NCBI GenBank assembly: GCA_958450325.1
Contig: OY288245.1
Coordinates: 66,699,441 to 66,763,440 of the forward strand
DNA length: 64,000 nucleotides
From: Agrostemma githago
Lineage: Eukaryota > Streptophyta > Magnoliopsida > Caryophyllales > Caryophyllaceae
Direction of reading: 5' to 3'
Shown: one piece after another, positions 35,157 to 49,004 of the stretch
Numbering within the stretch: position 1 is the first letter of the stretch
How the letters are laid out: every line of letters begins with the position of its first letter
Position numbers and translations under genes: made by a program
Notes under the pieces: model-generated
Seen by the model: only the letters and a program-made list of their open reading frames with translations
What the model was told of the DNA's origin: nothing
The model's database searches: none

Positions 35157-36871
35157 GTACGCAACTTCTGATGTAACCACTGAGATGTTCTCGATGAGTT
35201 TACTGGTTAATGCTAACAGGACTAAAGGTGTATCCCCCAAATGAGCTGTTGCACCATATCTTTTCTATTATGTGAGTTCATAGAGGAAGCTCAGGAGAGG
35301 GGAGTCGGACTTATAAAAACAAAAACAGGCAGAGCAGTCTGCAGCATATGCTACTTTGAAAATCACATTGGTTTTGTGCTATATGTCAAAAAGATATGAC
35401 AGCTGAGGGGATCCCATCAATCTCATCGAAATTAGATCTCGTGGGAACATTTTCTATATGTGAAGTGAGATTGACAGCATTCAAAATCGGAACCATCAGA
35501 GACGGTGACAAGTTTAGACCTGTTGATAGATGTGCGTGAAATTAATCAGAAGATTTTGTTTACATGTTTAGTTGCTCTGCTCTGTTGGCATGTTGAACGG
35601 AAGGGAAGAGGACACTCACAGTCCCATTCATATTGATCCTTGGAGAACTGTGCATCAAACCTGTTTATTTATTTTTAAGATGCTCTAGATTTTATGAATG
35701 AAACAAAACGTGCTATCGATCCTTTTCGTCAATCTTTTTGTTTAAAGGCAGAGAAAATTCTATAATGTTTCCAAATTCTAAACGTAGCTCAAAACTCACT
35801 AGTATGATGTTCCGATGATTATATCCAGCATCCTTCAAAGTTCTGCCTCCACGATTGTTTTCCCCTCGGTTATCAGGCATTGGTAATTTACTTGTTCATG
35901 TACAAAGGTTAGTGTGAGTGAACCGAGTGGTATGATATTTGACCGAGGGAGCTATCTCCCCTTTTCTTTAGTTGCCTCTTCTTGTTCAGGTACTTGCTAA
36001 ACATGGACGTACTGAGTGTGAGCTTCGTTGAACTCAATTTGGACCAAGTTCCGACCCCATGGCCATGAGCATCCGGGCTGCTTTTAGTATATACTCCAAC
36101 TGTGTTGATATTTGGCAGAGAATTTTCCCTACTATGGAATTATGTTTACTAGCTAGTAGAGCTTGGTTACAGCAATGAGTGTTTCGAATGCGCAGTACTC
36201 TTTCCGGCATGTTCAGAAAACCAACACTTGCCTACTCTTTCCAAGATGCTAAGAGAATTAACACTTCGCCACTTTCCAGCGAAAGCAAATTAATCTTGTG
36301 GGCAACACTTACAAATGCAAAAGCCGACAGCATGTAAATGGAGTGATGATAGAGCGGAAGAGATAGGAGTTAGTCGACCTTCTGCGAAGAGGAAGAGATT
36401 GTTCCATGAATAGATTCTCTTTTTGATGCTATCCATAATTGAACTGTAGAATTTTTTTTTGGTCGTGCTTTTTCCTAACGAGCTTTTGCTCAATCATAAC
36501 GATAATTTACCGCTTTTGCGGGCCAAGATAATTGAACTGTACAATCTCCCAATATCAAGTTGGAGGCCAAGATAAATTACCCACTTTTGCAAACGAACAC
36601 ATTCGCAACAACCTTATAATCACGTTATCACCTACAAATCTACTTTGGATAAAGGTATTTTTGTAGTCGCCAACCACATTTCCAAAAATATTCTTTAGCT
36701 TGTTACAAATGCATCTACAGATCTACTACATTGCCCAAACTAATATTCCGTAGTAGGATGTTAATAATTTACTTGTCTGTACAGACGAGAAACTGAGGAT
36801 GTAACAGACAAGACCAGTACATCGCCGAACGAGAAATGTGAAAATGTTCTGTGCACTTTAGCCTAACGGAG
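35157..36871. other. PCFS4-like 3' UTR and convergent intergenic region
   Basis: Non-coding DNA between two convergent genes. Candidate poly(A)-signal-like sequence for the plus-strand gene lies near 35690-35708 (TTTATGAATGAAAC). No ORF is supported. Confidence 0.4.
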
Positions 36872-36961
36872 TACTTCCTCCATTAAAGTCATTCGTTACA
36901 TTTGATTAAAACACTCCTCACAAATAATATAAAAGATAAACAAATGACCGAAACGGAAAGA
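36872..36961. repeat. Decayed Stowaway-like MITE
   Basis: TACTTCCTCCATTAAAGTC at the left and its imperfect complement GACCGAAACGGAAAGAGTA at the right enclose ~90 bp, with TA at each border. The pattern is Stowaway-like, but the repeats are diverged. Confidence 0.45.
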
Positions 36962-37036
36962 GTAGAACTATACAAGAATAATAACAAGCTTCTGGTATCT
37001 AATGATAAATAACTATAGTTAATCATGTAGTACTCG

Positions 37037-37319
37037 TTAGTCCGCCCTCTCTAGTAGTTGAAACCGTTTCTCCCACTCTTGTTCTTCGTAGTCTTGCTCA
37101 TCTAGATCCCTGTCTGTGCTGTACACAATACGGTCTTTGCCAATGACTGTTCTCTGTGCCATATCCCTAGCACTTGACAGCTGAAAGACCGATTATCAAG
37201 ATTACTTAATCATTCATGCCGGTACAACTTGATCAATTATCTCTATCAGTCCACACATTCAGATCATAAATGCTAATGTAACATCAACTTAGGTAAAGCA
37301 TGAGGAAAAGCATGCATAC

Positions 37320-37356
<37 letters not shown>

Positions 37357-40300
37357 GAATTAGACTGCAATGCACTTAAAAAAAAAAGAACATGATTTTT
37401 GGTTATAGTTCAGACGACAACTTATCTGTAACGTTAATAACTGGGGAAACTTTAACCCGGGAGATAAATTCTAGTGTAGCTCCACAAGAGTAAAAAAAAA
37501 CTCATCCAAAGATAAACATCGGATTATAACACAGCACTGCCTGCAGTGACGTGTCTATTAAATCACTGTGTCCACTCAATTTACCACCATTGCTAGAGGC
37601 AAACATGCCGCTACCAATAGTGTGTTTCCTCTATCACATGTCACGGTTTCTCAATCTAATTTGATGAATAAGTTTTAATCTGAAGACCAACACATTAATA
37701 ATCTTTAAAAAAAATTGAATTATTGCAAAATCTTGCACAGGATTGAAGACCAATGTGACTAAAACCTTGTGATAACAACAGATCTCAAATAACTTACCTT
37801 GCGCTTTAGTGAAAGATCTGGTGCTGCCAGTGCCTGAGCTCGTAGCTTTCGCATTTCATTCCTTTTCTCTATCTCAGTATTTGTCTTAAGAACGAAAAAC
37901 CAACGGACCAATGGTATAGCAAAAAACGAACCCGCATAGACCTGTAAGACTTCCTTTAGTTTCAAATTAGCTACAAAACTCTGCAGTTACTAAATCAGTG
38001 AAGCAGTTTTAAGACAAATCTGCGCACTTCATGCTAGTGTTATAGTGTATCGTATCCAAGTGTATCTCATTCTTTAGAGATACACAGATGAACACGAGTA
38101 GGCTGTAGCAACAAAACATAGCTTCCACCACACTAGTTATATACCTTGGTCGAATAAAGATGACCATGCCTACATAAACAAATGAATACTACTCCCGGCG
38201 TAGAGAAACACAATGTTTTCTGAAGGAAAATATCCGCCAACAACGTTACCCAATGCATCAAGGGCTCCCACAAATTGCTGGCAAAGGAGAGCTGAATGTA
38301 CATAGCCTTACTCTTGTGTTGGCAACACAGAGGTTGTTTTTGAATGACCCAAAATAAAAATTGCATCAAACACTGCATCGAATGACGACTACTTTACAGC
38401 AATAACAAGAAGCGCAACCAGTTTGGTAAGTCATTTTGCTTTATTCCATTATAATGAAGAACCAAAGATGATGAGTCTTTGGCTCCATGGAGAATGGAAA
38501 CAATAATATCCGACAAATACAATGCAAAAAAGAAAGAAAAAAATTATTACTCGTACAATGCAAATATAACAAAAAAGTACTTCGTAATTTATATATGCAT
38601 GCTTCCTGTGTTCCATTTGATTGTTCCTTTGCTCTAGAAGAGAGTATTAGAAGAGTCACATGCAATTCGGGTTGATGTACTTTTAAGCAAGGAAGTAACT
38701 ATTTATATCCATGTAAAATAGGTGGGGCTAAGACAGGAACCTGTAAAGCATGGGTGGATTTTTGAAAAGTAAAATAAATAAGTTGGAACATCTTAGTGCA
38801 TGATTGGCCTAACTTTTCAAAGTGTTTTTTGCCAAAAAATAAGTTGGCCAAACACATAATTATTCAGAAGTTAGAAATCACTTTTTAATAACTACAGAAC
38901 CACCATTTTAGCCTTGGAAATAGACACACCAATTTGGTGCTTCTGGCTTTTGAAACTTGAGAAACAAAAGCTAATTTTTAATAAACTAGGCCAAACATGC
39001 CCTTAATCATTTGACATGACCACAGCTCAGCTACAATAGAAACACAAGCAACCAAATAAAAAAGCCTAAAATTAAAAACACGAAGGAGTACTTTGAGTCA
39101 CGTTTTAGCAAGAACGTGAGAGGGTGGGGAGGGAGGGGGAAGGCATCTCAACAATGTAAATTTATAAAAGTAAATTCATCTAATATCCCTTTAGTTTCAT
39201 GTTTCATCGCCATTAAAAAAAAGTTTGTTTCTTGTCTATCGCTTTCTATATCTATAGATTGGATTAGAACCCATCAATTTAAAATGCAAAGATGGCCACA
39301 GAATGAAAGAATGAAAAGAGGAATGTGATTATTTTTCAACCATATTTTACAGTAATCCTCCAAGTTGTATCCAGTCAATGTGCCAAATAAATGTAAGGTC
39401 CCTGAGTCAGAACAAACCTGAAGTAGAGGCAATAATGCAGCAGTAAATGAGATGAACCCATTTGGTTTTATTGCCATATCCCTTGAAATAAGAGTAACGA
39501 CAGAGGAAATAAACAAAAGATCAGATCCCAAAAATATTGATTTACAAAAATACAAACAAATGCAGAGACGGACAGAAAAACAGCCAGTAATCACACACTT
39601 TAGCAAGGTGCTGAGAACAATCACTCCAAACAAATTTAGAACCCCCAGTGCAATGATAGCAGCTCTATCAGTAACACTTGTTTTACTGCACAAAAACAGT
39701 AAGTGTAAAAGACGATTGCTAAAGAATCTCTCAAAAGTCAAAAGTCAAAACTACCATCTCAAACCTGAATTGCCACTTCCTCTCTTCAAAAAATGTTTGT
39801 ACTCTTCCACTCCAATCAGACCATCTTGTCCCAACATACTCCTTTTTTCCAGTCCTGTTCAAAGACGCGGTTCGCTGAAGTGATGGGAATCTATATAAGA
39901 TATTTCCCTGCACCCAAACAAAAGAGCCTGAAACTGTGTCCTAAGTTAAGGTATAGATTTTCATCATACCTTTACTAAAGCAACATCCAAAGGAGGCCTG
40001 TGGTTCATTCTACATGAATATCTGGCAGAAGAACAACTATCCAAGTAATTTCAGTGTAGAGCATAACTGCCCCACCAGACACCATTATCCTTTAAGAAAA
40101 CTGTAGCAATCACACTAACTACATCATAACTCACAATTTAAATTTCTCTTAAAAGTTCCATCAAGAATGTGGTGAAATACAGAAGCCACCACAAGGGCTA
40201 TAAGAAAATAAAACCATGAACAAAAGATGAGCCCCGATGAAATCAACGTAATCGAGATGATTTTCGTGAATGTGGATGCAAGTTCCTTGGTGCATAATCT

Positions 40301-43300
40301 AAATTCGTTTCTGAATATTTTATGGGTCAACTTTCTATCATTTACAAATTATGACTCCATAGTATTTGCACATATAAATTTTTAAATCAGTTAGACAGTA
40401 TCTTAAAAGCAATTTAAAAAAAACTTCAGCTGTTTCCAAATCGTTTTTCAAAATTGCAAAAGTGATGCACGTAGGAATAAATTGAGGAACAATATACGAA
40501 CATATCCTCAATTTGTTGACTTTATTTTTCCACTTTCAGGAACTGTTCCATATAGCTTTATTATTCACAACACATTAGAATGAAAAAAAATTCACAAGTG
40601 AAATCATAGAATGATTAATTTTCAAAATACCATTGGATCTTCAAATAATAACGGAAACTTTGGATTTTCATTTAAAGAGAAGAAAAGAGTATAAAGGATT
40701 TACATGGGGTTTGTATCACTATGGATTTCATGGATGCTTGCGGCAGGTGTGAAAGAGAAAGCGTGGCAAGTGTATTGAAATTTGTGGGTTGATGAAGTTG
40801 TTTGAGAGATTGGGTCATAAAAATAGTCCATGAATGTACCAGAAATACATATTTCAAATTCAATGGGATACTGGGTTATTTTGGCATTATGCCATTAGCA
40901 AGCCATTTTATCGTAAGAAGGTTAGCTTTATATTCATCCTCATGGAGAAAAAATAAACAGTCAATCTTACAAAAAATAGGAGTCCAATATGTACTACTCC
41001 CTCTTATTTTTCGAAATTGTAACGTTTTCTTTTGGCACGACTGTTAAAGAGTTGTGAGAGGGAGGTGAGTCTCACTTGATAAAGAAGTGTTGTTTTCCCC
41101 ACAAAATAAGACCAAATTAGAAAGTTGCAATTCCATGAATAAGCCAAATAAGGAAAATGTTGCAAAGCATTCGAGGGAGTATAAGCTAAGCCTTCCAGCA
41201 ATATCATCTTCATGTATGCCACTATTCTAGACTAGAATTTGTACGATAACACAACTGAATTTTAGAACAGTAGTCTGAGGACTTTGCTCTCTGCAGCAAA
41301 CACTCGTTGAGTCCTCTCATTCCACAGCCAATAGATATTAGAAACAAGAGCTCTTCGAGCGCAGCTAGTCTGCCAATGTTTTTGATGTACCTACTTGTCA
41401 TACCATTTCAATTCACTCTTGAGACTTCAGCCTTGTCTTTTAAACCCCAATCCAAGCCGATATTGCTCTCTAAGCAAAATAAGAGTACTCACAGGAAACA
41501 TATAGGTAGGAACGATATTCCTTCTCTCTTTTGCAAAGCGCATACTTATTAATCCATAAGAGAGCCCTTCATTGAATATCATCAATGGTAGCCACTTCAG
41601 AAGCGTAGCAGCTATATGAGAGTGTTTTAACATATTACACTGGTCCCATATAGTCTTAGCGCATTGCACTTTAGGCCATTTTTGTCTAATAAAATGATTA
41701 GCAGAAGTAGCATAGAATTTTGTACCTTTTGTCTGGCCTAAATAAGTAAATATGCTTCTATGATGTGGATGATCACAATAATTTCTCTAAGGGTATGGTC
41801 AGAACATTCTTGCTCGGAAGAGCACTACTGTGAAAAGGAGAATATTGATCAAAACCAAATCAGGATATCTAATTCCTCGACAAGAATTCATGCACATATA
41901 AATAATTAAAATTAATTCAAACAAACCTCTTCATCCACTTCGGGCTGACCATCGAACCGTAGAAGCACAGGTAGTATGTACGAGTCATCATTCTGTGAAA
42001 AGACAGGGATAATAGCATAAGATCTAGACTGTAATAAATGGGAACTATGCTTCGTCATCAATTAAGCAAATTGATTATATGCATCTGCACCCTGCAGGTG
42101 AAATATCTAACAAGAGGAAGGAGGAACCGCAAATAACCGAACACAAAGAAAAAAAATTATTAATCATTTTTGCCAGTAAATTAATAAGTGTAGAGTGTGC
42201 TATAAGCACACACAGATATATCGGTCGCAGCGGCTTAAACTCAGTTGTTCCACAATATATTAGACTGCGCCTCAACACGATAGCATATTAAATCTCTCAA
42301 GCCTTTATAACTTGGCCATTATGCAATTATGGTACTACTTTACGACGTGATGTCACATAGCATCTGCAACAAAAATTTGTTTCTATATTGCCCACATTTT
42401 TATGGCAACAGCCAATAGCTGATTATGTTCCAAGTTTTAGTCTCAAAACGAGATTGTACACCATGCATGAGGTATCGAGTCCCCAGATTTTATAGCATGG
42501 ATCAACAAACTAGATGTTATCAACGACTCGGCTAGAGATTTAAGTAAACAAAGAAAATGCCATTTAAGCGATATTGATTTAACTAGTATCGGTAACAATG
42601 TTAGGAACTAACAGGTATGAGAAACATGCTCGTCAAGAACTATTCACCTTGTCCTTTGTGTAAACATCCAGATACGGGGCAAGCTCATCCGCAGTCACCA
42701 CACCACCGTTCGATGTTATATACTGGCCTATCTGACAAAAAGGAAAACAAAAGGTGCAATCAATTATAAAGAAGAGACAAGTGTGGTAATTTACAAGAGC
42801 AATAGATATATACAAACTGGTAAACAAATGACGTGGAGCTTTAGGCTTAATGATAATAACTGAAGCAAAGAAAACACATATGCCAACTAAATCAGTCGTG
42901 CATTGAGATAATAGCAGATAAGATGTCTTTAAGTTGAAACATGAGAATAATGGGATGCAAAAACAAACAAAAAGCTCAGGTCAAGATGCTTATAAGTTAT
43001 AAACATTGTTGGCCTCTTCTTGCATCCATGCTCTCTTGCACCTCAAATTAATCACTTAAACTCAATGTTCAGATCAAGATTCATGTCCCATAAATGCATA
43101 TTAAAGTCCGAACATGATGTTGCAGACCATAAAGAGACTATACAGCTCTTTCAGCCACTTGACAGTGACAGTCTTGGCGGGAAAACAGTGGACGGGAGTT
43201 CAGTAGTTTGATCCTTGCAAACATAAAGTACATAAAAGTAAAAGATCTAACAAAGCTTTGTAGAAAAGGTACAGGACATAGACATTGAAACAAACAACAA

Positions 43301-46300
43301 TACATAAGAGCATTGTTTCACGCAAGGTTGAAGGTAACAGACGAGAACACTTACTAACCAGGAAAATCGATCCCACTGAGAGGAAAAGTGGGTTACGAAG
43401 CAAAGATGAAAACTTACAATGCAACCTGATTATGAAATGTGTGATCATAAGAGCCTTTGAGGCGCTCAAGTAAGGCTGAGAAATGACGATAAATGGTGTA
43501 CACATTTTTGTATTAAGCTAATAAAACAAGTGGCAAAACTGAATTTTTTAGCACATTCGCTCCATGTCTAATGAACATCACCCTATTTAATCAAGTTGGA
43601 AACAAGATTTCATCTTTTTAAATGCTTAATACTTCTTCTAATGTGTTTCCCATACTGAAAAATTGACACCTAATATTGCCAAAAAAATATGCAAATCTCT
43701 TTCAATAACTTTGATCTTTAACACTGGACTTCATGAGATATCAGTTTAGTGTCTACCGTTGACATATACAAGCCATCGTCGCAGAACTAACTTACTCGTG
43801 GCCTGCAACAATTCATAATCCAAACTACATTGAAGCAAGGCTATATCAATGAGGTTAACCTCTTTAAAAGAAGAATGATGATGATGGTGTTTATGCTATT
43901 GAATCAAGGAAGAATAAACCACCCATACATTTCCAGTCTTTTACAGATAAGAATCGGCACTTTGCAGTCCCCAATTTGATTTGAAATTAACACAACTCTA
44001 ACTGAGGGAAGAAAAAGTTGATCTCCATCTGAAGAGATACAACCAACTACTAACCAAGAAATGACTTCCTATTGGCTATTGCATTAAGCTGAAAATATTT
44101 ATCAATGGAAAACAATGTAAAGTTTAACGCTTTATTAATAATACCATTAGCATTCACTTTGCCATAAAGGACTCATCTTTGACAATGCTCGCCACACCTA
44201 GTAAAGATGTTGCCCTTTCTGACACTATTTCCAAAATCATGCATATGTCTTTTCACTTGACCCTAATACACATATCACTACATTGGCCAAACTTCGTCAA
44301 GTCTCATTTCTACACAAACTATGGTATGTTGTCATCACAAAATGACCAATGTGAGTGACCTACCTAAACCAAAGTAGTGCCAAACCGCATTCAAGCAGTT
44401 GCATCTTCTGCAATACTAGAAACAAAAAAATTCTAAAGATGCTTATGCTTTGGAATCTTGGAAAGAACATGCCTTGCATAACTTTCCTATTTCTATTGCT
44501 ATTGTTTGAGAGTAACTCTGATTTTTTTCCAGGGACCGTACTATTAAATTAGTAGTGGAAAGCAGACAACAACTATGTAAGGGGGCAATAGAAGATTCAG
44601 TGCAGTTTCCAAATATTACCATCTTCCATCTCACTTCTTCAATTCCTTGATTTGGATCACCGTCACCAAACACATATGAGAAGATCTACAACATAGGAAC
44701 TCATGTCAAAATGTTTTCATGCCAAGCAACAAAAATCATCAATTAAATATTAATAATCAAGACACGTGTAAAAGCATGTGACCAAAGAGATCTTCTAACT
44801 CACAGATTCAAGGAAGTTCCTGTCTTGCTTATCTGTTCTTCTTGGTCCTCTCCTATAGTAATCTCTATCCCAGTACCTAGTAAGGCACAATTAGACAAAG
44901 GTTTTGATTTCCAAGACATGGGATGTAGGCATAATCCCAAAATTAAATGTGAGTAAAATTTGAGAATACATATAAATATGCTTTAAAAAAACCAGAAGCT
45001 AAATCCGAGTAGAAGATAAATGTACGCGATTATATGCCTGTGTAATCAACATGTTAAAACAGATACTTTACTTAATATTGTATAGCTTTATAATACTTTG
45101 TTAATTAATATAGTTAATAAGATATCATTTGTGTGAATGAATGATTGCCTATAATAATTTCTAACATCTTAAATGAGCCAATGCCTCTGATTTGGACGTG
45201 AAAATGACGAAGTATTACATTGATAATTATAATAACAATTTCATTTTTCCTGCCAAAACTCACATTTAAGTGAAACTATTTATTAAGATAAGTGGTTCTA
45301 CTAATCTAATTATTACCAGCAAAATGAAATAAAAAATAAAACAGCATCATTTAAATAAATAAATATAAATAAAAACATTAATAAACTAATACTCCGTACA
45401 ATGCTTGATATTGTACAAAAGTCTCATATAACAAAGTGGTTAGGATTTGGAACACTAATTAAAGGTAACAAATCACAAAAAATAAATAAATATCATATCT
45501 ATAAAATTGTAAGCATGAAATGATGATTATAAAACTTTTGAAAAAATTAATTTTGTTATATGATCCGAAAAATTGAATCTCAACATTAATAATAGTTATG
45601 GACCCAATGTAATTGCTCTATCTTAAACTAATCATATTATAGTCAATATGAAAAATGGAATAATTTTATTTTATTATAAGTAGTTCGATTCTCGTGTTTC
45701 AAATCGCAAATGTCATATAAATCTTATAAAAAAATTGTATTGTTTTAAATTTTATACTCTTAAGACAACTTTTTAATAGTGAATCTAATGATGCGAGGCT
45801 CGTATTCTTTTTGTAGTACTTTTTTTTCAGTCGAGTGTAAACTCTATAGCCTAGCCACTACGGTTGTTTTTCATTGTATAGCCTTCCAAAATGAATACTT
45901 TTGTTCAAATATTATTCTTTTTAATTAATTTCAGTAATTTTCATGTCGCAATCAATTAGATTACTCAAAGTGGAATAATCGGGAATCCCGAGTGACTGGA
46001 AAAGCCGCTAAAGTAGTGATGAATCCCGTCAGTAAAACGGGTCCTATCGAAAGTCCATCTATTCCTAATTTCCAGTGGAAATCAAAAAAGTCGATCCATT
46101 TATAATCTTCGCCCAGTTGAATTAATGGGTCATCCGGTTGGAAATGATAACAAAACACATAGGTTGTTAGAAGTAGCTCTATAGTGAATATGCCTATTGT
46201 ATACCACCGAGTTGCAAGCGAAAGTATTTTTTTTCCACAAAACATGAAGCCAACCTTAATTTCACTTTTTATTGTTTACAAATTGAAATTGGCTTATAGT

Positions 46301-48221
46301 TAAATTGGATTGAGTTAGGACGCCAAATAGTAAACTGACAATTCGATGATTTTTGGTTTTTGATAATATCAATTCATAGCAATATATTGTGATGGTTTTT
46401 GAACCCAAGCAAAAATAACAAGGATTTAAATTCGCCTATTTAGAATGACATTATTTTATTAAAATTTTGATTCTACTTTATTACTATAATAATAATAATA
46501 AACAAGATGTTATGATACAAAAATAACATAAGAAAAATAACACACCAAGAAGGATATGCTATGGTTACGATGGAGAGGGTATAGAGAATTAACTTCTTGA
46601 CTATAACTAAACTCTTCTATTGGGAGTATTAGCCATAAAATATTTCAAAGCATTAGTATGTTTTCAAATTATTAATCTTTCACATCTTAATACACTAATT
46701 TCACCACGTTATCCACAATATATAAGTAAAGTATATCCAAAATCATTTTTTTCTACAAATAAAAAATGTGAGTTCTGTAAACTTTTACATAAATTTTTGT
46801 TAAATTGAGGATAACACAATACTTATATCAAAGTAATGGATGGAATATGGTGAATATTTCATAATATCTTTTAAGATGTTACGATATGCTCCGTAGTTGT
46901 AAAAATATAGGCAAAGATAATGTGGATGTTGTCAATGCTCATGAAAAGAAGACATACCAGAACAAATCCCGCATATTATACAAGGCAAAATCCAAGTTAA
47001 GAGAGCTGCCTCCTCGTCTCTTGCGACTGTTATTCTCTCTATCGCTGTGAAAACCATAATATAATGTCAACCAAGCAGTGGAGCATAATGAAAGTATTGA
47101 AAAAAGAGGTGACCGATCAGCATACCTTTCAGCTGAGGCGTAGAGGGCTATGATAGCTGTAAACACAATAACTATGGAAGCGATCAATGTTGTCCCGAAA
47201 GAAACCCTAATTAAATACTCAGCTGCAGACTGCCAAAAAGGTTAAGTAGATAGATGATTAGACGACAAGCAGCGCAAAGAGGAACAAGGTTGAATAGAAT
47301 AGAATAGAATAGAATAGAGGGTATGATGAAGATACTTTAGCCTTTTCAGTCCAAGGTTCAATTTTCATCCGAAGAGACTTGGCCACAAGCTTGGAGCGGT
47401 AGTCGTTTGGGAAAGCATACAAAACATCACCTTCATCCGACACCTGATTGAAGCCCAAAACAAAACAAAAGTGATTTGATTTGATGCCTAACTATTAACA
47501 AAGTAGTTAGTAGTTATTACGGTATATTAACTTAATGTTATGCAGGGGCATCCCATATTGTTAAATAGAACGGCTACTCTGCATCAATTAGGCATACAGG
47601 TGTTCCATTTCATTTTAGTAGAAGGGCGCGTGATATGTTTACATCCATTAGTGTGTAAACTTTGATGGGGATAAAATGGCGGTTCATGTACCTTTATCCT
47701 AAGAGGCTAGGCTCAAAGAGAGGCTGGTTTACTTATGTTTTCTCAGCTATTGGGGATCCCATTTCCGTCCCAAGGCAGGATATGCTTATTGGAGACTATA
47801 TAATCCATGGAATCGCAAAATGAAAGAATTGTAGGGTAATTATTGTGGAGTATAGTGAGATGATTGATACCTCCAAGAAGCCGTTGGTGTCAGCAGCAAG
47901 AGCTTGGAGAGCCTTTTGAGCTTGGTTGAGTTTGAGGCCGGCTTTGGCAGAAACGTCGCCGATGGTGACACGGCGGCCGAGGGAATCAATGGCGTCCATG
48001 GCACGCTTGCGAACATCGGAGGGGAGATAATCGCTTTCGACCACACCCCCGGGCCTGATTGGCGAGGGAACATCGATGCCGCTTGCTCTGATAACCCTAG
48101 GATTCCTCGGTCGGAGGGATAATTTAATGGCGGAAGAAGGAGAAGAAGAATTGGTGTGGAGGCAGAGGTTGTGGAATTTCACAGTCGACGTTGACGACAG
48201 ACAGGCTGATATGCAACTCAT
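37037..48221 (-). CDS. Chloroplast membrane protein, homolog of Arabidopsis At5g03900, 13 exons, 506 aa
   Basis: Exons in coding order: 48221-47871, 47443-47336, 47229-47126, 47044-46958, 44876-44804, 44685-44620, 42731-42648, 41992-41927, 39907-39765, 39685-39599, 39481-39418, 37941-37798, 37180-37037; all phases agree. The S/T-rich N-terminus (MSCISACLSSTSTVKFHN) suits a plastid transit peptide. Recognisable blocks are LPSDVRKRAMDAIDSLGRR, VSDEGDVLYAFPNDYRSKL, FGDGDPNQGIEE, GNILYRFPSLQRTAS and the end RDMAQRTVIGKDRIVYSTDR. Membrane segments are likely at ~162-185, ~370-390 and ~412-430. TAIR labels the Arabidopsis protein an iron-sulfur cluster biosynthesis family member and UniProt an uncharacterized chloroplast protein, so function is open. 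The length is close to the Arabidopsis protein and I see no lesion. Introns contain two MITEs, an L1 remnant and plastid DNA. Confidence 0.92.
37321..37355. repeat. Long T homopolymer in the last intron
   Basis: About 35 consecutive T residues (A on the coding strand) lie 140 nt past the final exon's acceptor, in intron 12 of the At5g03900-like gene. It may be the tail of a vanished retroelement; no flanking element is visible. Confidence 0.9.
38796..39002. mobile_element. Tourist-like MITE in intron 11 of the At5g03900-like gene
   Basis: A 207-bp element with ends GTGCATGATTGGCCTAACTT and (reverse complement of the right end) GGGCATGTTTGGCCTAGTTT, flanked by TTA (38793-38795 and 39003-39005). 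TIR and TTA target duplication fit PIF/Harbinger-type MITEs. Confidence 0.7.
40997..41179. mobile_element. Stowaway-like MITE in intron 8 of the At5g03900-like gene
   Basis: A 183-bp element beginning CTCCCTC and ending GAGGGAG, with TA on both sides (40995-40996 and 41180-41181). The inner repeats (TTTCGAAATTGTAAC and its partner GTTGCAAAGCATTCGA) are imperfect. TA duplication and CTCCCT ends fit Tc1/mariner-derived Stowaway MITEs. Confidence 0.65.
41270..41690 (-). repeat. Possible L1-type LINE remnant (ORF2 C-terminus) in intron 8
   Basis: The minus strand gives WPKVQCAKTIWDQC, KWLPLMIFNEG, RFAKERRNIVPTY, with stops and shifts. This resembles the zinc-binding RT C-terminus (zf-RVT) of plant L1 elements (IW..., W..RN/ERR). 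It is too short and decayed for a firm call. Confidence 0.35.
45963..46212 (-). pseudogene. ndhD: Nuclear insert of plastid DNA: ndhD fragment
   Basis: The minus strand encodes RWYTIGIFTIELLLTTYVFC, YKWIDFFDFHWKLGIDGLSI and GPVLLTGFITTL, then PVTRDSRLFHF. This is unmistakably the N-terminal region of the plastid NADH dehydrogenase-like complex subunit NdhD (chain 4). It lies inside intron 4 (44877-46957) of the At5g03900-like gene, on the same strand. Against the plastid protein, about three residues are missing before PVTRD (FITTLAAFPV), and similarity stops just upstream of RWYT. There is no promoter or full gene, so it is a nuclear plastid DNA insertion (NUPT). The rest of the intron is AT-rich and featureless. 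Confidence 0.88.
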
Positions 48222-48551
48222 TTGGTTGATTGTTTTAGTAGCAGTAAGTATCTTGTGCGATGCGAGCAGATTCTCACTTCTCAGCCAATTGCCATTTAAT
48301 TAGGAGGAATTCGACGACTGAGCAAGTGACGACGACACTGTTTTCCTCCCCAATTCCTTGGATGCCGTGGTAACCTCATCACCTCTTCTCCTCACCCCTG
48401 CCCCTCACCCTCACTTACTGCCTCAAAAGGAATGGATGGTCCATTACCTTTAATAAATCCATTTTAATATACTCGTATTTTATTTCATTTACATATCAGT
48501 ATATATCACCACCTATATTGAGGCCGTTAGATCATTTTAGGATAATATCTA

Positions 48552-48841
48552 CTCCCTCCGGTCATTATTTATTGCCTCATTCCCTTTTGCACGTAAAATA
48601 AGGAATGAATGTAAAATGGTAAAGAAATGATGGTGGGTAGTGAAGAATGAATATAAAATGGTAAAGAAATGAATGGTGGGCCTTAAAGTGTAAAATTCAA
48701 TGGCATTTCTTGTAAATAAAGGATAGAAAGAAGGATAATATGGTAAGAGGGTAAGATATAAAAGGAAAGTGGAAAAGTGGGGCAAAAAATAAAAACCTTC
48801 CAAATAAGGAAAGTGGGGCGAAAAATAGTGACCAGAGGGAG
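48552..48841. mobile_element. Stowaway MITE upstream of the At5g03900-like gene
   Basis: A 290-bp element with ends CTCCCTCCGGTCATTATTT and (reverse complement) CTCCCTCTGGTCACTATTT, flanked by TA (48550-48551 and 48842-48843). The interior has duplicated GTAAAGAAATGA-type segments (48618-48675). It lies ~330 bp beyond the ATG of the minus-strand gene, within its likely promoter region (48222-49004), which holds no other gene. Confidence 0.85.
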
Positions 48842-49004
48842 TAATTCGTTGAAAGATAATGGAGCAGAAATTGTTAAAACGACAGCATACCACTACTTGG
48901 TCTCATTTCAGATTTATTTTCTTTTAAATCTGTCCATTATTTCTATGATTCATTTTGATATTATTTCCGTCTCGATCAATTGTTATCCTTCCAACTACCC
49001 CAAG

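Noticed and set aside
39452..39883. Plus-strand 143-codon ORF
   Set aside because: It runs antisense to exons 9-11 of the At5g03900-like gene, whose splice phases and conserved blocks are clear.
45961..46245. Minus-strand 94-codon ORF as a new nuclear membrane protein
   Set aside because: Its sequence is plastid NdhD with a small deletion; it is a NUPT fragment in an intron.
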